A program made the translations under genes and the position numbers. This document shows, piece after piece, positions 25,613 through 33,724 of a stretch of 50,459 nt of DNA; within the stretch, counting starts at the first letter, position 1, and the number at the start of each line of letters is the position of its first letter. A model generated the notes under the pieces. The model was given only the letters and a program-made list of their open reading frames with translations, was not told the DNA's origin and made no database searches. The stretch spans positions 1 through 50,459 of the forward strand of contig CBDUXT010000038.1 of NCBI GenBank assembly GCA_965371245.1. The letters are read 5' to 3'. The stretch comes from CBDUXT01 sp965371245 (GTDB lineage Bacteria > Planctomycetota > Phycisphaerae > UBA1845).

Positions 25613-26602
25613 TTAACTGTCAACACGGACCTTTCCATTCTTAACTCTCTTCCTCGGCTGCGACTTCCACCGGCGATGAATCCAGAGGTACTGCTCCGGT
25701 TCGCGGCGGATGACACTTTCAAGCGCGGAGGTGTAGGTCTGTGTGATCCAGCGAAGCGGGTCGTCGCGATCCTCCCATTCGTGTGGGTGGATGACCCGTT
25801 CGATCCCGACATCGTACCGGGGCTTGTTCCCTTGGCGCCGCACGTAGCCCACGATGATCACTGAGCCGGTCGATATCGCCAACAGCCCGATCGACTTGTA
25901 GGTCGAGGCCGGGCGACCGAAGAAGTCCACGAACAACCCCTTTCGTCCCGCGTCCTGGTCGCCGACAAACGCCAGCGCTCGGCCTTCGGCAAGCAGTCTC
26001 TGGGCCTGTGCGGTGGCGCCCTTCTTGTCAAGGAGCATCATCCCTTGCGCGCCGCGGCTTTGCACGAGAAAGCGGTTGAGGTATTCGTTGTCGAGGGGAC
26101 GCATGACCGCGGCAACGTCCAGACCCAGGGTGGCCAGAAGATGGCCCTGGATCTCGAACGATCCGTAATGACCCGTCACAAGAATCGTTCCGCGCCCCGA
26201 CAGAAGCTGATCGAGCGCGTCGGTGAAGTCCATGGTGGTCAGGTATCGGTTCCAGTTGTATGGCGTGATGAGTCTGGGCAGGCAGATCGCCTCGACCGCG
26301 AACATGGCCACGCACTCCAGGCAGCGATCGGCCATCCGTTGGATTTGGTCGGGTGTGTGGGTGTCGCCAAAGGCGGCCGTGAGATGCTCGACCGCACGCC
26401 GGCGGTGGCGGGGCATCAAGCGTGGCCAGTGCCGCGCCAGAAGGCAGGCCGTCCTCAGGTTCTGCTCAATCGGGAACATCTGGAGTACGGCGAACACGGT
26501 TCGGACGGTCAAGTAGAACACCCAGGCGACCGGTCCGGTCCGAGCCTTGGTGATGGAGCGACACCGCCCTTTGGCGTCCTTGGTTGCCTTCATGGGACGC
26601 AT
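25613..26602 (-). CDS. LpxL/HtrB-family lysophospholipid acyltransferase
   Basis: A membrane-associated acyltransferase of the lipid A late-acyl type; the acceptor could be a lipid A precursor or another lipid. The start at ATG 26602 (or 26593) is preferred because the longer open frame overlaps the queA promoter and adds residues unlike the family. The ~329-residue product has a hydrophobic N-terminal segment (VAWVFYLTVRTVFAVLQMFP) and the catalytic HX4E motif in VTGHYGSFEIQGH. It also has VMRPLDNEYLNRF, GRALAFVGDQDAGRKGLFVDFFG and a terminal W-I-H-R-R-W-K. Divergent from queA with about 100 bases between the starts. Confidence 0.85.
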   Translation of the reverse strand: MRPMKATKDAKGRCRSITKARTGPVAWVFYLTVRTVFAVLQMFPIEQNLRTACLLARHWPRLMPRHRRRAVEHLTAAFGDTHTPDQIQRMADRCLECVAMFAVEAICLPRLITPYNWNRYLTTMDFTDALDQLLSGRGTILVTGHYGSFEIQGHLLATLGLDVAAVMRPLDNEYLNRFLVQSRGAQGMMLLDKKGATAQAQRLLAEGRALAFVGDQDAGRKGLFVDFFGRPASTYKSIGLLAISTGSVIIVGYVRRQGNKPRYDVGIERVIHPHEWEDRDDPLRWITQTYTSALESVIRREPEQYLWIHRRWKSQPRKRVKNGKVRVDS

Positions 26603-26670
26603 CGTATCACGCCCGGCGGAGCGCCACCACGAAACGGGCGGTTCGCCGGGTCGGTTGCAGCGCAGCCCGC

Positions 26671-26699
26671 TTGACGTGTTCGGGCTTACCAGAAACACT
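26671..26699 (+). promoter_or_regulatory. Possible promoter giving a leaderless queA message
   Basis: TTGACG at 26671-26676, a 17-base spacer and AACACT at 26694-26699 place transcription start about at the GTG 26706. The -10 box is weak. Confidence 0.3.
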
Positions 26700-26705
26700 C
26701 GGGAC

Positions 26706-27806
26706 GTGGAACCTGAAACAGACGTTGGCGATTCCGCGCGGCCCTTCACGACCGCCGACCTGGACTACGACCTTCCGGGCGAGTTGATCGCCCAGGTTCC
26801 GCTGCCGGAGCGCGACGCGTCGCGGTTGCTTGTGGTCGATCGTGCCACCGGCACCGTGCGGGACAGTGCCATCCGCCGCCTTCCGGAGTTCCTACGCCCG
26901 GGCGACCTTCTGGTGCTCAACGACACCAAAGTGCTGCCGGCCAAGTTCACCGCGCGGCGGAGCACCGGCGGCAAAGTCGGTGGGTTGTTCCTGACCGAGG
27001 AGTCGCCCGGCGTGTGGCGTGTTCTGCTGGAGGGCTCGCGACGCCTGCACACCGGCGAACGTCTTTCCGTGGACGCGCGAAACTCCGAGCCGATCGCACT
27101 GACGCTTCGGGAGCGATGCGGCGCCGGGGAGTGGCGGGTCGTTGTCGATCCGGTCGGCCATGCCGAAGAGGTTCTCGCGCGGGTTGGGGCGATACCGCTT
27201 CCGCCGTACATCGGGCGAGACCCGTTGGATGTGGAAACGGACCGGTTGGATCGCCGGCGCTATCAGACCGTCTATGCCAGGCGTCCCGGCGCCGTGGCGG
27301 CACCCACCGCGGGGCTCCACTTGACCGAGGCGCTTCTGGATACCTGTGGGGCGAACGGGGTCGAAACCGCGTTCATCACGCTCCACGTCGGCCCCGGTAC
27401 GTTTCAGCCGATCCGTGTCCATGACGTGTCACGGCATGTCATGCACGCCGAGCGGATTGAGCTTCGCGAGGAGGTTCAAGAGGCCGTCTGCCGGTGCCGG
27501 CGGCGTGGCGGTCGCGTCATCGCCGTGGGAACGACCAGCGTCCGTGTACTCGAATCCGCCGCGGATGGGGCCGACACACAGGCGGGCGTCCGGGCTTTGT
27601 CTGCGATGACCGACCTGTTCATCTATCCGCCGAGGTCGTGCCGCGTGGTCGATTGTCTCCTTACCAACTTCCATCTGCCCAGGAGCACACTCCTGGCACT
27701 TGTGATGGCGGTTGCGGGCGTGGACCTTACGCAGCGCGCCTACCGCCACGCGATCGCGGAGCGGTATCGCTTCTACAGCTACGGCGACGCGATGCTGATC
27801 CTGTAG
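26706..27806 (+). CDS. queA: S-adenosylmethionine:tRNA ribosyltransferase-isomerase
   Basis: Transfers the ribosyl part of SAM to 7-aminomethyl-7-deazaguanine in tRNA, giving epoxyqueuosine. The 366-residue product from GTG 26706 shows family blocks in order: YDLPGELIAQVPLPERDASRL, DLLVLNDTKVLPA, the GRRxTGGKxE-like block RRSTGGKVGGLFL, RYQTVYARRPGAVAAPTAGLH, HVGPGTFQPI, MHAERI and TNFHLPRSTLLALVMAVAG. The GKVE position normally has an acidic residue (GGKVEV); here it is GGKVGGLF, a small deviation. The open frame extends 53 codons upstream, but those residues do not fit. Monocistronic; it faces away from the acyltransferase gene. Confidence 0.93.
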   Translation: MEPETDVGDSARPFTTADLDYDLPGELIAQVPLPERDASRLLVVDRATGTVRDSAIRRLPEFLRPGDLLVLNDTKVLPAKFTARRSTGGKVGGLFLTEESPGVWRVLLEGSRRLHTGERLSVDARNSEPIALTLRERCGAGEWRVVVDPVGHAEEVLARVGAIPLPPYIGRDPLDVETDRLDRRRYQTVYARRPGAVAAPTAGLHLTEALLDTCGANGVETAFITLHVGPGTFQPIRVHDVSRHVMHAERIELREEVQEAVCRCRRRGGRVIAVGTTSVRVLESAADGADTQAGVRALSAMTDLFIYPPRSCRVVDCLLTNFHLPRSTLLALVMAVAGVDLTQRAYRHAIAERYRFYSYGDAMLIL

Positions 27807-28032
27807 CTTGGACACTCGCCCGCCGCGAGCGCCCGTGCTCATCTGCGCCTGCGTCGCGCAATTCGCGCGCGTGGCTATGCCGTTTCTGCGCAGGTTTCTT
27901 GCCGAAGCACGCGATATCACTCGCCACCGTCAGGCTTGCTCAACTTCCGCGAGGGATGTCCCCGATACGTGCAACTGGCGAAGGCGAGGCGCGGAGGCGC
28001 CGGCCAGTGTCTCGGTTTGGGAGTGATGTGCC

Positions 28033-28251
28033 ATGAAGACAAACGGAATGCGTCGATGGGCCGGACGGTTGGCGACAGCCATCGCCGGGACGAGCCTCGT
28101 AATGCTGCCGAGCTGCCCCTTGGCGGGGCGCGAGTTCCGCGACGCCGCCGGTCCGGCCGTCGAAAGCGGTGTGACGCAGGTGGTCAACGGTCTACTGAGC
28201 GGGTTGTTTGCCGTGATCGAGCCGGAGCCCCAAACCACCTCTGCGAACTAA
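28033..28251 (+). CDS. Small exported protein, unknown function
   Basis: A 72-residue product from ATG 28033, with GGGAG about 8 bases upstream. The basic N-terminus (MKTNGMRRWAGRL) is followed by a hydrophobic signal segment (ATAIAGTSLVMLPSC). The Cys after MLPS could act as a degenerate lipobox. The mature part is REFRDAAGPAVESGVTQVVN followed by a short hydrophobic helix. I recall many small planctomycete proteins of this shape (signal, CP, RDAxxxGxxxxV), but no function is known. It sits 226 bases after queA and its stop abuts a palindromic element. Confidence 0.6.
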   Translation: MKTNGMRRWAGRLATAIAGTSLVMLPSCPLAGREFRDAAGPAVESGVTQVVNGLLSGLFAVIEPEPQTTSAN

Positions 28252-28342
28252 GAGCCTATCCCAGAACTGGGTGGCACCGACATCCTGCCGGTGTGTTCAC
28301 GGGCTGGAAGCCCGTGCCGCACGCGTTGTTGAGATAGGCTCT
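28251..28342. repeat. MITE-like palindromic element with 10-base terminal inverted repeats
   Basis: Perfect arms AGAGCCTATC (28251-28260) and GATAGGCTCT (28333-28342) enclose 72 bases, including a GGGCTGGAAGCCC hairpin. Weaker similarity continues inside the arms. The element lies exactly between two gene ends. Confidence 0.6.
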
Positions 28343-28357
28343 AAGAAGACGTGGGCC

Positions 28358-28882
28358 TCAATCGCTTGGCTTGCGTATCTCGAGTCGCACCAATCGATAC
28401 TTCCGCCCGGCGCCGCCGAAGCGATAGAACTCCTCGGCCATGATCGAGAACCCGGCGCGGCAATAGCAGGCGATCGCAGCGGTGTTACTCGGGAAGACCA
28501 CCAGCGAGATCCGATCGGCGTCGCCCCTTTTGAAGGCTTGGTCAATCAGCGCGCGGACAAGCGTCCGTCCGACGCCTTTTCCGCGTTCCGTGGGTCGGAC
28601 GATGGCGTGCCCAACCCAGAGATGATTCGGCTCACGACGCATCGGGTTGAGTTCCGCGTAGGCGACGGGCGGCGTTTCGCCAGGTCGCGCCAATGCGAAA
28701 GCGCTGCCCTCGGGCTGCCTCCATCGCTCAACCTTCTCCGGGGTCAACGGAGGGGGCGTGCTCGGTGCCAGCCAGCGAAGCTCTACATCCGTTGCCACCC
28801 AACGGGCAATCTCGATCGCGTCGGCGGATCGAAACGGCCTGAGGGTTAGTTCGGTGTGAGAGACGGAGGGTGCTTCGGTCAT
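28358..28882 (-). CDS. GNAT-family N-acetyltransferase
   Basis: A 174-residue cytoplasmic acetyltransferase-like protein; acceptor unknown. It begins MTEAPSVSHTELTLRPFRSA, the opening strand of RimI/RimJ-like enzymes. It contains WVGHAIVRPTERGKGVGRTL, where RGKGVG is the acetyl-CoA loop, followed by LVRALIDQAF, and the typical VFPSNTAAIACYCRAGF motif (NxxAxxxYxxxGF). All fold elements are present. No operon partner; a leucine tRNA gene on the same strand lies about 130 bases upstream. Confidence 0.85.
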   Translation of the reverse strand: MTEAPSVSHTELTLRPFRSADAIEIARWVATDVELRWLAPSTPPPLTPEKVERWRQPEGSAFALARPGETPPVAYAELNPMRREPNHLWVGHAIVRPTERGKGVGRTLVRALIDQAFKRGDADRISLVVFPSNTAAIACYCRAGFSIMAEEFYRFGGAGRKYRLVRLEIRKPSD

Positions 28883-29015
28883 GAGCGACGCGCCTCAGGG
28901 CAATCGGTGCCCAGGGGTGTTCGTTGGGGAGTTGCACCGATGTTGCCCGGGGCAGACCGACCGCTACCTCGAAGCCGGGTTTGAGCCGTGCGTGCGTATG
29001 AAGGAACGGTCGAAA

Positions 29016-29101
29016 TGCCCGGAACTGGATTTGAACCAGCACGTCCATAATCGGACACAAGCACCTCAAGCTTGCGCGTCTGCCAATTCCGCCACCCGGG
29101 C
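29016..29101 (-). tRNA. tRNA-Leu, anticodon GAG
   Basis: The minus strand reads GCCCGGGTGGCGGAATTGGC at the 5' end and closes with GGTTCAAATCC and TCCGGGC plus discriminator A. The anticodon arm CAAGC-TTGAGGT-GCTTG gives anticodon GAG (complement of 29065-29067). Length is 86 bases with the long variable arm of class II tRNAs. The acceptor stem pairs fully apart from one G-T. CCA is not encoded. Confidence 0.93.
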
Positions 29102-29290
29102 TAAGGGTCGTTTGCCCAACCGCACGCCGCACTGGTTGCACCGGGCATATTGATCGCGGAGCGAACCCGCCCCTAGGGGCCGGTTACGATCAAGCGGCCG
29201 CCGGCTCCAAGAGCCGGTGGACCGACGATGCGCGAGTCTAGCACGCCCGCGCCGCCCGTCAACCGCCGACGCAGTGGCCGACGATCCTGG

Positions 29291-29491
29291 GTGCATGACC
29301 TAATCGGCGGGCAGTTTTCAGAGCACCGGTAGAACCGGCTTGCCGGCGGGCGCGAGCCCTGTGACCGGTCTGGTATCGCGGAAGCGCCGTGGTTGTTCGC
29401 ATCGTGTCCGGGGGCTCGCGCCCACGGCTCTGACCCGGCGTGCCGCCGTCAAGATGGCTTTGCACGCCCCGCCAAAACTGTCACACACCCG
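29291..29491 (+). repeat. Copy A of a ~190-base dispersed repeat
   Basis: Shares with 32482-32662 the runs GCATGACC, AATCGGCGGGCAGTTTTCAG, GCGCGAGCCCTG, TTGTTCGCATCGTGTCC, GCCCACGGCTCTGAC, GCCGTCAAGATGGCTTTGCA and GCCAAAACTGTCAC. It differs by a ~25-base insertion after the first block. The ends GGCAGTTTT and AAAACTGTC form imperfect inverted ends. Confidence 0.8.
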
Positions 29492-29574
29492 ACGATCCTT
29501 CGGTCATATCTTCGCTCGATGGGCCGCAACGCCGCGTCCTTCATGAACGCGAGGACGGGTCGGATCACGCCTGC

Positions 29575-32190
29575 CTACGGACAGGCGGACCGGTCCGGCG
29601 AAAAGGGATACCGGCGTCCGCTGAACGCGTCGAGCGCCGACGTCACGTCGATGATGGTGATCTTCCGGTCGGGCGTGGCGGGCTCGAAGTCCACCCGAGA
29701 TTTTGCGGGAGCGTTGGGCCGTGCCGCGAACTTGTCCAGCGTCCCCACGACATCGAATGCCACATCGATCCTGTTGTCCGGGGCGGTCCACATTCCCGTC
29801 GCCTTGTCGAAGGCGCCGACCGCGTCACCCCACCGGCTCATCTCCAGCCGCAGCGGGGCGGAGAAACTCGCTTCGGCCGTTGGGTCGCAGCCCAGATCGA
29901 CAATCTGAACATCGTAGGTGCCACCCGGCACGATATTGGGATCGGATACGTGGACGGAACCCAACGTACCCCAATCGGCAAAAACCGGGTCGCAGTCCAG
30001 CGTTGCCGCCTTGAACGTCGGAGGCGTCGCGTCGTCCTTGCCCGGCCTTTCGCTGACGTCGGTCGGTGCGGCGACCCACCTGGTCGTGCCGTTCAAGGCG
30101 TCGAACGGAGCGGGCAAGTCCAGGAAGGTGATGCGCACCGCCTGGCTGGGCCCCGAAGGCGGCGCGGTAAAGGTGATGTATCGGTTGCGGGAAAAGGCGT
30201 TGGGTCCGGGGTCCACGGGGGAGGGGGGCGCACAGACCCCCGCGATTCCGAAAAAGACATTCCCGACGGCCTCGACCTTGATGAGCCCCAGCTCTTGGCC
30301 GCCCGGGAGTGTGATGACTTCACTTCCGTCGTTGAGCGTATTCCCCTCGAGCTCCAACGGAAACGTGGCGCCGTTATCCGTGGACATGACGATGTTGACG
30401 TGCGTCGTGTTTACGGGTGCCACGTCGGTGCCCGCGACCGTCCATGTGACCGTTCTTAGCAACGGATCACCACCGGGGCCGTCCTCGACGCTCACGCGAA
30501 ACGGCCCGGAGCCTTCATCCACGGTGATGACTCGTTCGTCCCAATCGACGCCGCCGCCGCCGGCGCGGTTGTCGCGCACGGTTGCGCGGAAGATAAAGTC
30601 CCGCGCTTTGACCGGGAGCTTTTCATCCGCAGTGAGCATGCCGGACACGATGCTTTCCATGCGGGGGAAGCTTCGCGCCGGGTTCGTGGTGGGAAGCAAC
30701 GAGCGAAACAAGGGGATCTGCCCGTCGTCGGGAGCCGACAGCGGGACGGCGGGACCCAGGTCGCGTTCTTCCCAACAGTAGGTCAGCGCGTCGCCGTTCA
30801 AGTCATTGGCCGTCGCGGTCAGAAGGAACGGGGTGTTCCGCGGGATGGTCACGTCGGGGCCGGCATCCACGATCGGCGGGTCGTTTCCCGTCTGGGTAAT
30901 CGTTGCACAGCTTCCTCCGAAGCCGGAGACAAAGCTACGCATCTCGTCAAAGCTCTCCGCGTGGAAATAGGGGTCGCTGTGCGGTTGAAGGTCATCGACG
31001 CCGCAGATGCCGGCATACGCCTGGATGGTTGATCCGCTGCCGGGCTCGTAGGCCGTCGAACCGTTCCGGTTTCCCCCAGAGCAGTTTTGATTCACACCAT
31101 TGAATGTATGGTTCCCGCGGAATTGGTGCCCCATCTCATGGGCAACGAAATCGACGGCGAAGGGATCGCCGATCGGCGAAGGGAGCCCCGTGACCCCGCG
31201 CGCTTTCGAGGAATTCGAGCAGACCACGCCCAACACCGCGACCCCGCCCCCGCCCGTGCTGAAAACGTGCCCGATGTCGTAGCCCGCCGACCCGATCACG
31301 CTGGTGATCGTCGCCTGGTTTTGCCCCAGCATGGAGAATCCGTCGGAATTGGAGTAGGGATCCGTCGCGCCATCGGTGAAAATCAGTTGATCGTTGTTGG
31401 CGACGAGTTGCATGCGAATGGCCAACTCCACCTCGTAGATGCCCGTGACGCGGTTGATGGTCGTGACGACGGCGGCGAGGCCGGCCGCCACGGTGCCCCC
31501 GTGGAACTGCGTGTATTCCCCCGTCGCGGCACACGCCAGTCGATAGGTGCGCAACGTGTCGCCCGAGGGCGCGGCCACGGCCGCGACAGTTCCCGCTTGA
31601 GGCTGATCCTCGTTCTCAAACAAGCACGCAAACGCGCCGGGTTTTTGGTAGTCGTGTTTGAAATAACTGGCGTGGACGGTCGTGTCGCCTCGCCAATAGG
31701 GATCGACGTATACCGCTCCGGTCGGCGAGAGGATCTGCGCGTGAAAGCCTGCCGGAGTGCGGTCAAAGTGGACCGTCGCGGCCGGGTCGTCGATACCCTG
31801 ACCCGCGTAGGTCTTGATCTGTGGGTATCTGGCCGCCAGGGCCGGCGCCATGACCGACGATTCCCAAAAGCGGAAGCGCGCGAACGAGCCATCGGGCATG
31901 GGGATGGTGATCCGTGACGCGTCTCCCCCAACCGGGCGGCCGTCCTCGGGGTCGGCCTGTGCCAGCAGAGCAGTCACGGGACCGTCGTTCAACGAGAACA
32001 GGCGAAAGGCGTCCGGGCGCACCCACGGCTCGGGCTCGGCGGCAACCCGTCCCTCCAGTTCGTAGCGCGCCCAGATTCCGTCAGACGACAGGTCGCGATC
32101 GCCGGCTTGGATCGCCGATGCGCGGTCTGAGCACAGGCCCATCGCGAGGGCGATGACGGAGATTCGAGTCAGATCGCGTGAGTTGAGCAT
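29575..32190 (-). CDS. Secreted reprolysin-like zinc metalloprotease
   Basis: An extracellular zinc endopeptidase. Start ATG 32190 is chosen for its signal peptide (ISVIALAMGLCSDRASA) and a GGGGGG run 6 bases upstream; the open frame continues 99 codons further without family features. The 871-residue product has a propeptide-like N-terminal half, then a catalytic domain with H351, E352, H355 and H361 in HEMGHQFRGNH, the HExxHxxxxxH zinc signature. A reprolysin-type start, RTYRLACAATGEYTQF, lies near 215. After it come a Cys-rich stretch, a domain with Ig-like character (IVDAGPDVTIPRNTPFLLTA) and a C-terminal domain shared with the subtilisin gene (NRYITF to IVPGGTYDVQ), ending in KITIIDVTSALDAF. 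Confidence 0.87.
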   Translation of the reverse strand: MLNSRDLTRISVIALAMGLCSDRASAIQAGDRDLSSDGIWARYELEGRVAAEPEPWVRPDAFRLFSLNDGPVTALLAQADPEDGRPVGGDASRITIPMPDGSFARFRFWESSVMAPALAARYPQIKTYAGQGIDDPAATVHFDRTPAGFHAQILSPTGAVYVDPYWRGDTTVHASYFKHDYQKPGAFACLFENEDQPQAGTVAAVAAPSGDTLRTYRLACAATGEYTQFHGGTVAAGLAAVVTTINRVTGIYEVELAIRMQLVANNDQLIFTDGATDPYSNSDGFSMLGQNQATITSVIGSAGYDIGHVFSTGGGGVAVLGVVCSNSSKARGVTGLPSPIGDPFAVDFVAHEMGHQFRGNHTFNGVNQNCSGGNRNGSTAYEPGSGSTIQAYAGICGVDDLQPHSDPYFHAESFDEMRSFVSGFGGSCATITQTGNDPPIVDAGPDVTIPRNTPFLLTATANDLNGDALTYCWEERDLGPAVPLSAPDDGQIPLFRSLLPTTNPARSFPRMESIVSGMLTADEKLPVKARDFIFRATVRDNRAGGGGVDWDERVITVDEGSGPFRVSVEDGPGGDPLLRTVTWTVAGTDVAPVNTTHVNIVMSTDNGATFPLELEGNTLNDGSEVITLPGGQELGLIKVEAVGNVFFGIAGVCAPPSPVDPGPNAFSRNRYITFTAPPSGPSQAVRITFLDLPAPFDALNGTTRWVAAPTDVSERPGKDDATPPTFKAATLDCDPVFADWGTLGSVHVSDPNIVPGGTYDVQIVDLGCDPTAEASFSAPLRLEMSRWGDAVGAFDKATGMWTAPDNRIDVAFDVVGTLDKFAARPNAPAKSRVDFEPATPDRKITIIDVTSALDAFSGRRYPFSPDRSACP

Positions 32191-32424
32191 GTCGTTCCCC
32201 CCAGGGCAAGTCTCGGACGGCAGCCGGCGTGCTTCTGGCATGCCGACCCACGGGTTCCCCACGCGACGCGCGACCGCCGCGGATGTCCAGGTCTTTGACG
32301 CAGGTTGATGGGGACGCTTTGTCCAGGGTCCGGCACAGACCCATGGGCGGTGATTCCGCGAGGCAGTGTCACGCCGCGCTCCGCCCGACCATTGGTTATC
32401 GCTCCCACATCCGCGTGGAGTCCC

Positions 32425-32453
32425 ATTGTAACGCCCATCCGCTCGTAGGTCCA
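32425..32453 (-). promoter_or_regulatory. Predicted promoter of the metalloprotease gene
   Basis: On the minus strand TGGACC (32453-32448), 17 bases, TACAAT (32430-32425), about 235 bases before the ATG at 32190. The surrounding GGGCGTTACAATGGG matches the text at 9231-9244 in front of the M14 gene. Confidence 0.35.
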
Positions 32454-32481
32454 GGATGAAATCCGCGGCAGGGCTTTCGGG

Positions 32482-32662
32482 ATGCATGACCGAATCGGCG
32501 GGCAGTTTTCAGGGCACAGGGCGCGAGCCCTGCGACCGGTCTGATATCGTAGAAGCCCTGTGCTTGTTCGCATCGTGTCCGTGGGCTTGCGCCCACGGCT
32601 CTGACGCGGCGTGGCGCCGTCAAGATGGCTTTGCACGGTCCGCCAAAACTGTCACGCACCCG
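32482..32662 (+). repeat. Copy B of the ~190-base dispersed repeat
   Basis: Same orientation and block order as 29291-29491, without the internal insertion. The two copies bracket the complete metalloprotease gene and its predicted promoter. Confidence 0.8.
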
Positions 32663-32713
32663 GGCTTTCGGGCTCCGTGGCACGCTCCGTTGGGATGAGT
32701 ACGTCGAGGGCGA

Positions 32714-32753
32714 GGCAGGTGAACCCCCGGCATGGCCGGGAGAACCACCTGCC
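32714..32753. repeat. Two-part palindrome before thiL
   Basis: GGCAGGTG pairs with CACCTGCC, and inside it CCCGGC pairs with GCCGGG, giving a long interrupted stem. Probably another intergenic palindromic repeat; no U-run follows. Confidence 0.5.
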
Positions 32754-32809
32754 CTACTGCCCAACGCCGATTCTGTCACGCGGCGGATAGCTGACGCCTC
32801 CCGCTCCGC

Positions 32810-32815
32810 TACAAT
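32810..32815 (+). promoter_or_regulatory. -10 box for a probably leaderless thiL message
   Basis: TACAAT (5/6 of consensus) ends six bases before the thiL ATG at 32822, placing the expected transcript start at or next to the start codon. No good -35 is visible at 17 bases. Confidence 0.35.
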
Positions 32816-32821
32816 CGCGGC

Positions 32822-33724
32822 ATGGCCAACATCGAACTGGATCTGATCGCCTGGCTTCAAGCGCGCCAGCGCCCTTCGCCGGCGGTTCGGCTGGGCATCG
32901 GCGACGACATGGCCATCGTGGAAACGTCATCGCCGGTTCACTTGCTCTCGTCCGATATGCTCCTTGACGGCGTTCACTTCGACACGCGCGCCCAGTCGCT
33001 GGGCGACATCGGCCGCAAGGCGATCGCGTGCTGCCTGAGCGATTGTGCCGCCATGGCCGTCCGACCGGTTGCCGCCACCGTTTCCCTGGCGCTTCCCGAG
33101 CCAATGACGTTGGATTCCGTCAAGACGCTCTTTCGCGGCATGTTCGACGTATCGACTGAGTTCGAGATCGCCATCGTCGGAGGTGATGTGACGCGCTGGT
33201 GTCATCCGCTGGCCATCGATGTGGCGGTCGTTGCGGCTCCCTACGAAGACAGCCGGCCCGTGTATCGCACCGGGGCCGTGCCCGGCGATCGTCTCTTCGT
33301 AACCGGATTGCTCGGCGGCAGTTTGCTTGGCCGCCACCTATCGTTCGTGCCGCGCGTGCATGAGGCCCGTCGTCTCGCCAAGGCGCTGGCGGAGCGGCTA
33401 CACGCGATGCTCGACATCAGCGATGGACTGTCCCTCGATCTTTGGCGTTTGTGTCAGGCGTCGGGCGTGGGGGCCTTGTTGGACGAAGGGTTGCTCGATG
33501 CGGTGGCTAGCGACGACGCGCGGCGCGTGACCGACGGGCGTTCCGCGATCGATCACGTGCTTGGCGATGGCGAAGACTTCGAGCTTCTGCTTGCAGTGGC
33601 CGGCGATCCCGGAGACGTTTCCGTTCCGCTGTTCCCCGTGGGCGAGGTAACGCGGGAGGGACTCGCTCTTCGGCGATGTGACGGACGTATCGCGCCCTTG
33701 GAACCGAAAGGGTATGTGCATTGA
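32822..33724 (+). CDS. thiL: Thiamine-monophosphate kinase
   Basis: Phosphorylates thiamine monophosphate with ATP to the coenzyme thiamine diphosphate in the cytoplasm. The 300-residue product has the AIRS-like motifs of ThiL: GIGDDMAIVE (residues 25-34), SSDMLLDGVHFD, IGRKAIACCLSDCAAMAVRP, IVGGDVTR, VTGLLGGSLLGRH, the MLDISDGLSLDLWRL block and GDGEDFELLLAV. Length is slightly below the usual 310-330. It starts at ATG 32822, and its stop overlaps the TTG start of tsaE, so the two genes form an operon. Confidence 0.93.
   Translation: MANIELDLIAWLQARQRPSPAVRLGIGDDMAIVETSSPVHLLSSDMLLDGVHFDTRAQSLGDIGRKAIACCLSDCAAMAVRPVAATVSLALPEPMTLDSVKTLFRGMFDVSTEFEIAIVGGDVTRWCHPLAIDVAVVAAPYEDSRPVYRTGAVPGDRLFVTGLLGGSLLGRHLSFVPRVHEARRLAKALAERLHAMLDISDGLSLDLWRLCQASGVGALLDEGLLDAVASDDARRVTDGRSAIDHVLGDGEDFELLLAVAGDPGDVSVPLFPVGEVTREGLALRRCDGRIAPLEPKGYVH

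Noticed and set aside
29259..29465. 68-residue minus-strand frame (MQSHLDGG...) and its twin at 32169-32636
   Set aside because: Both lie inside the two copies of the ~190-base repeat; the protein similarity follows from the DNA repeat and there is no evidence of coding.
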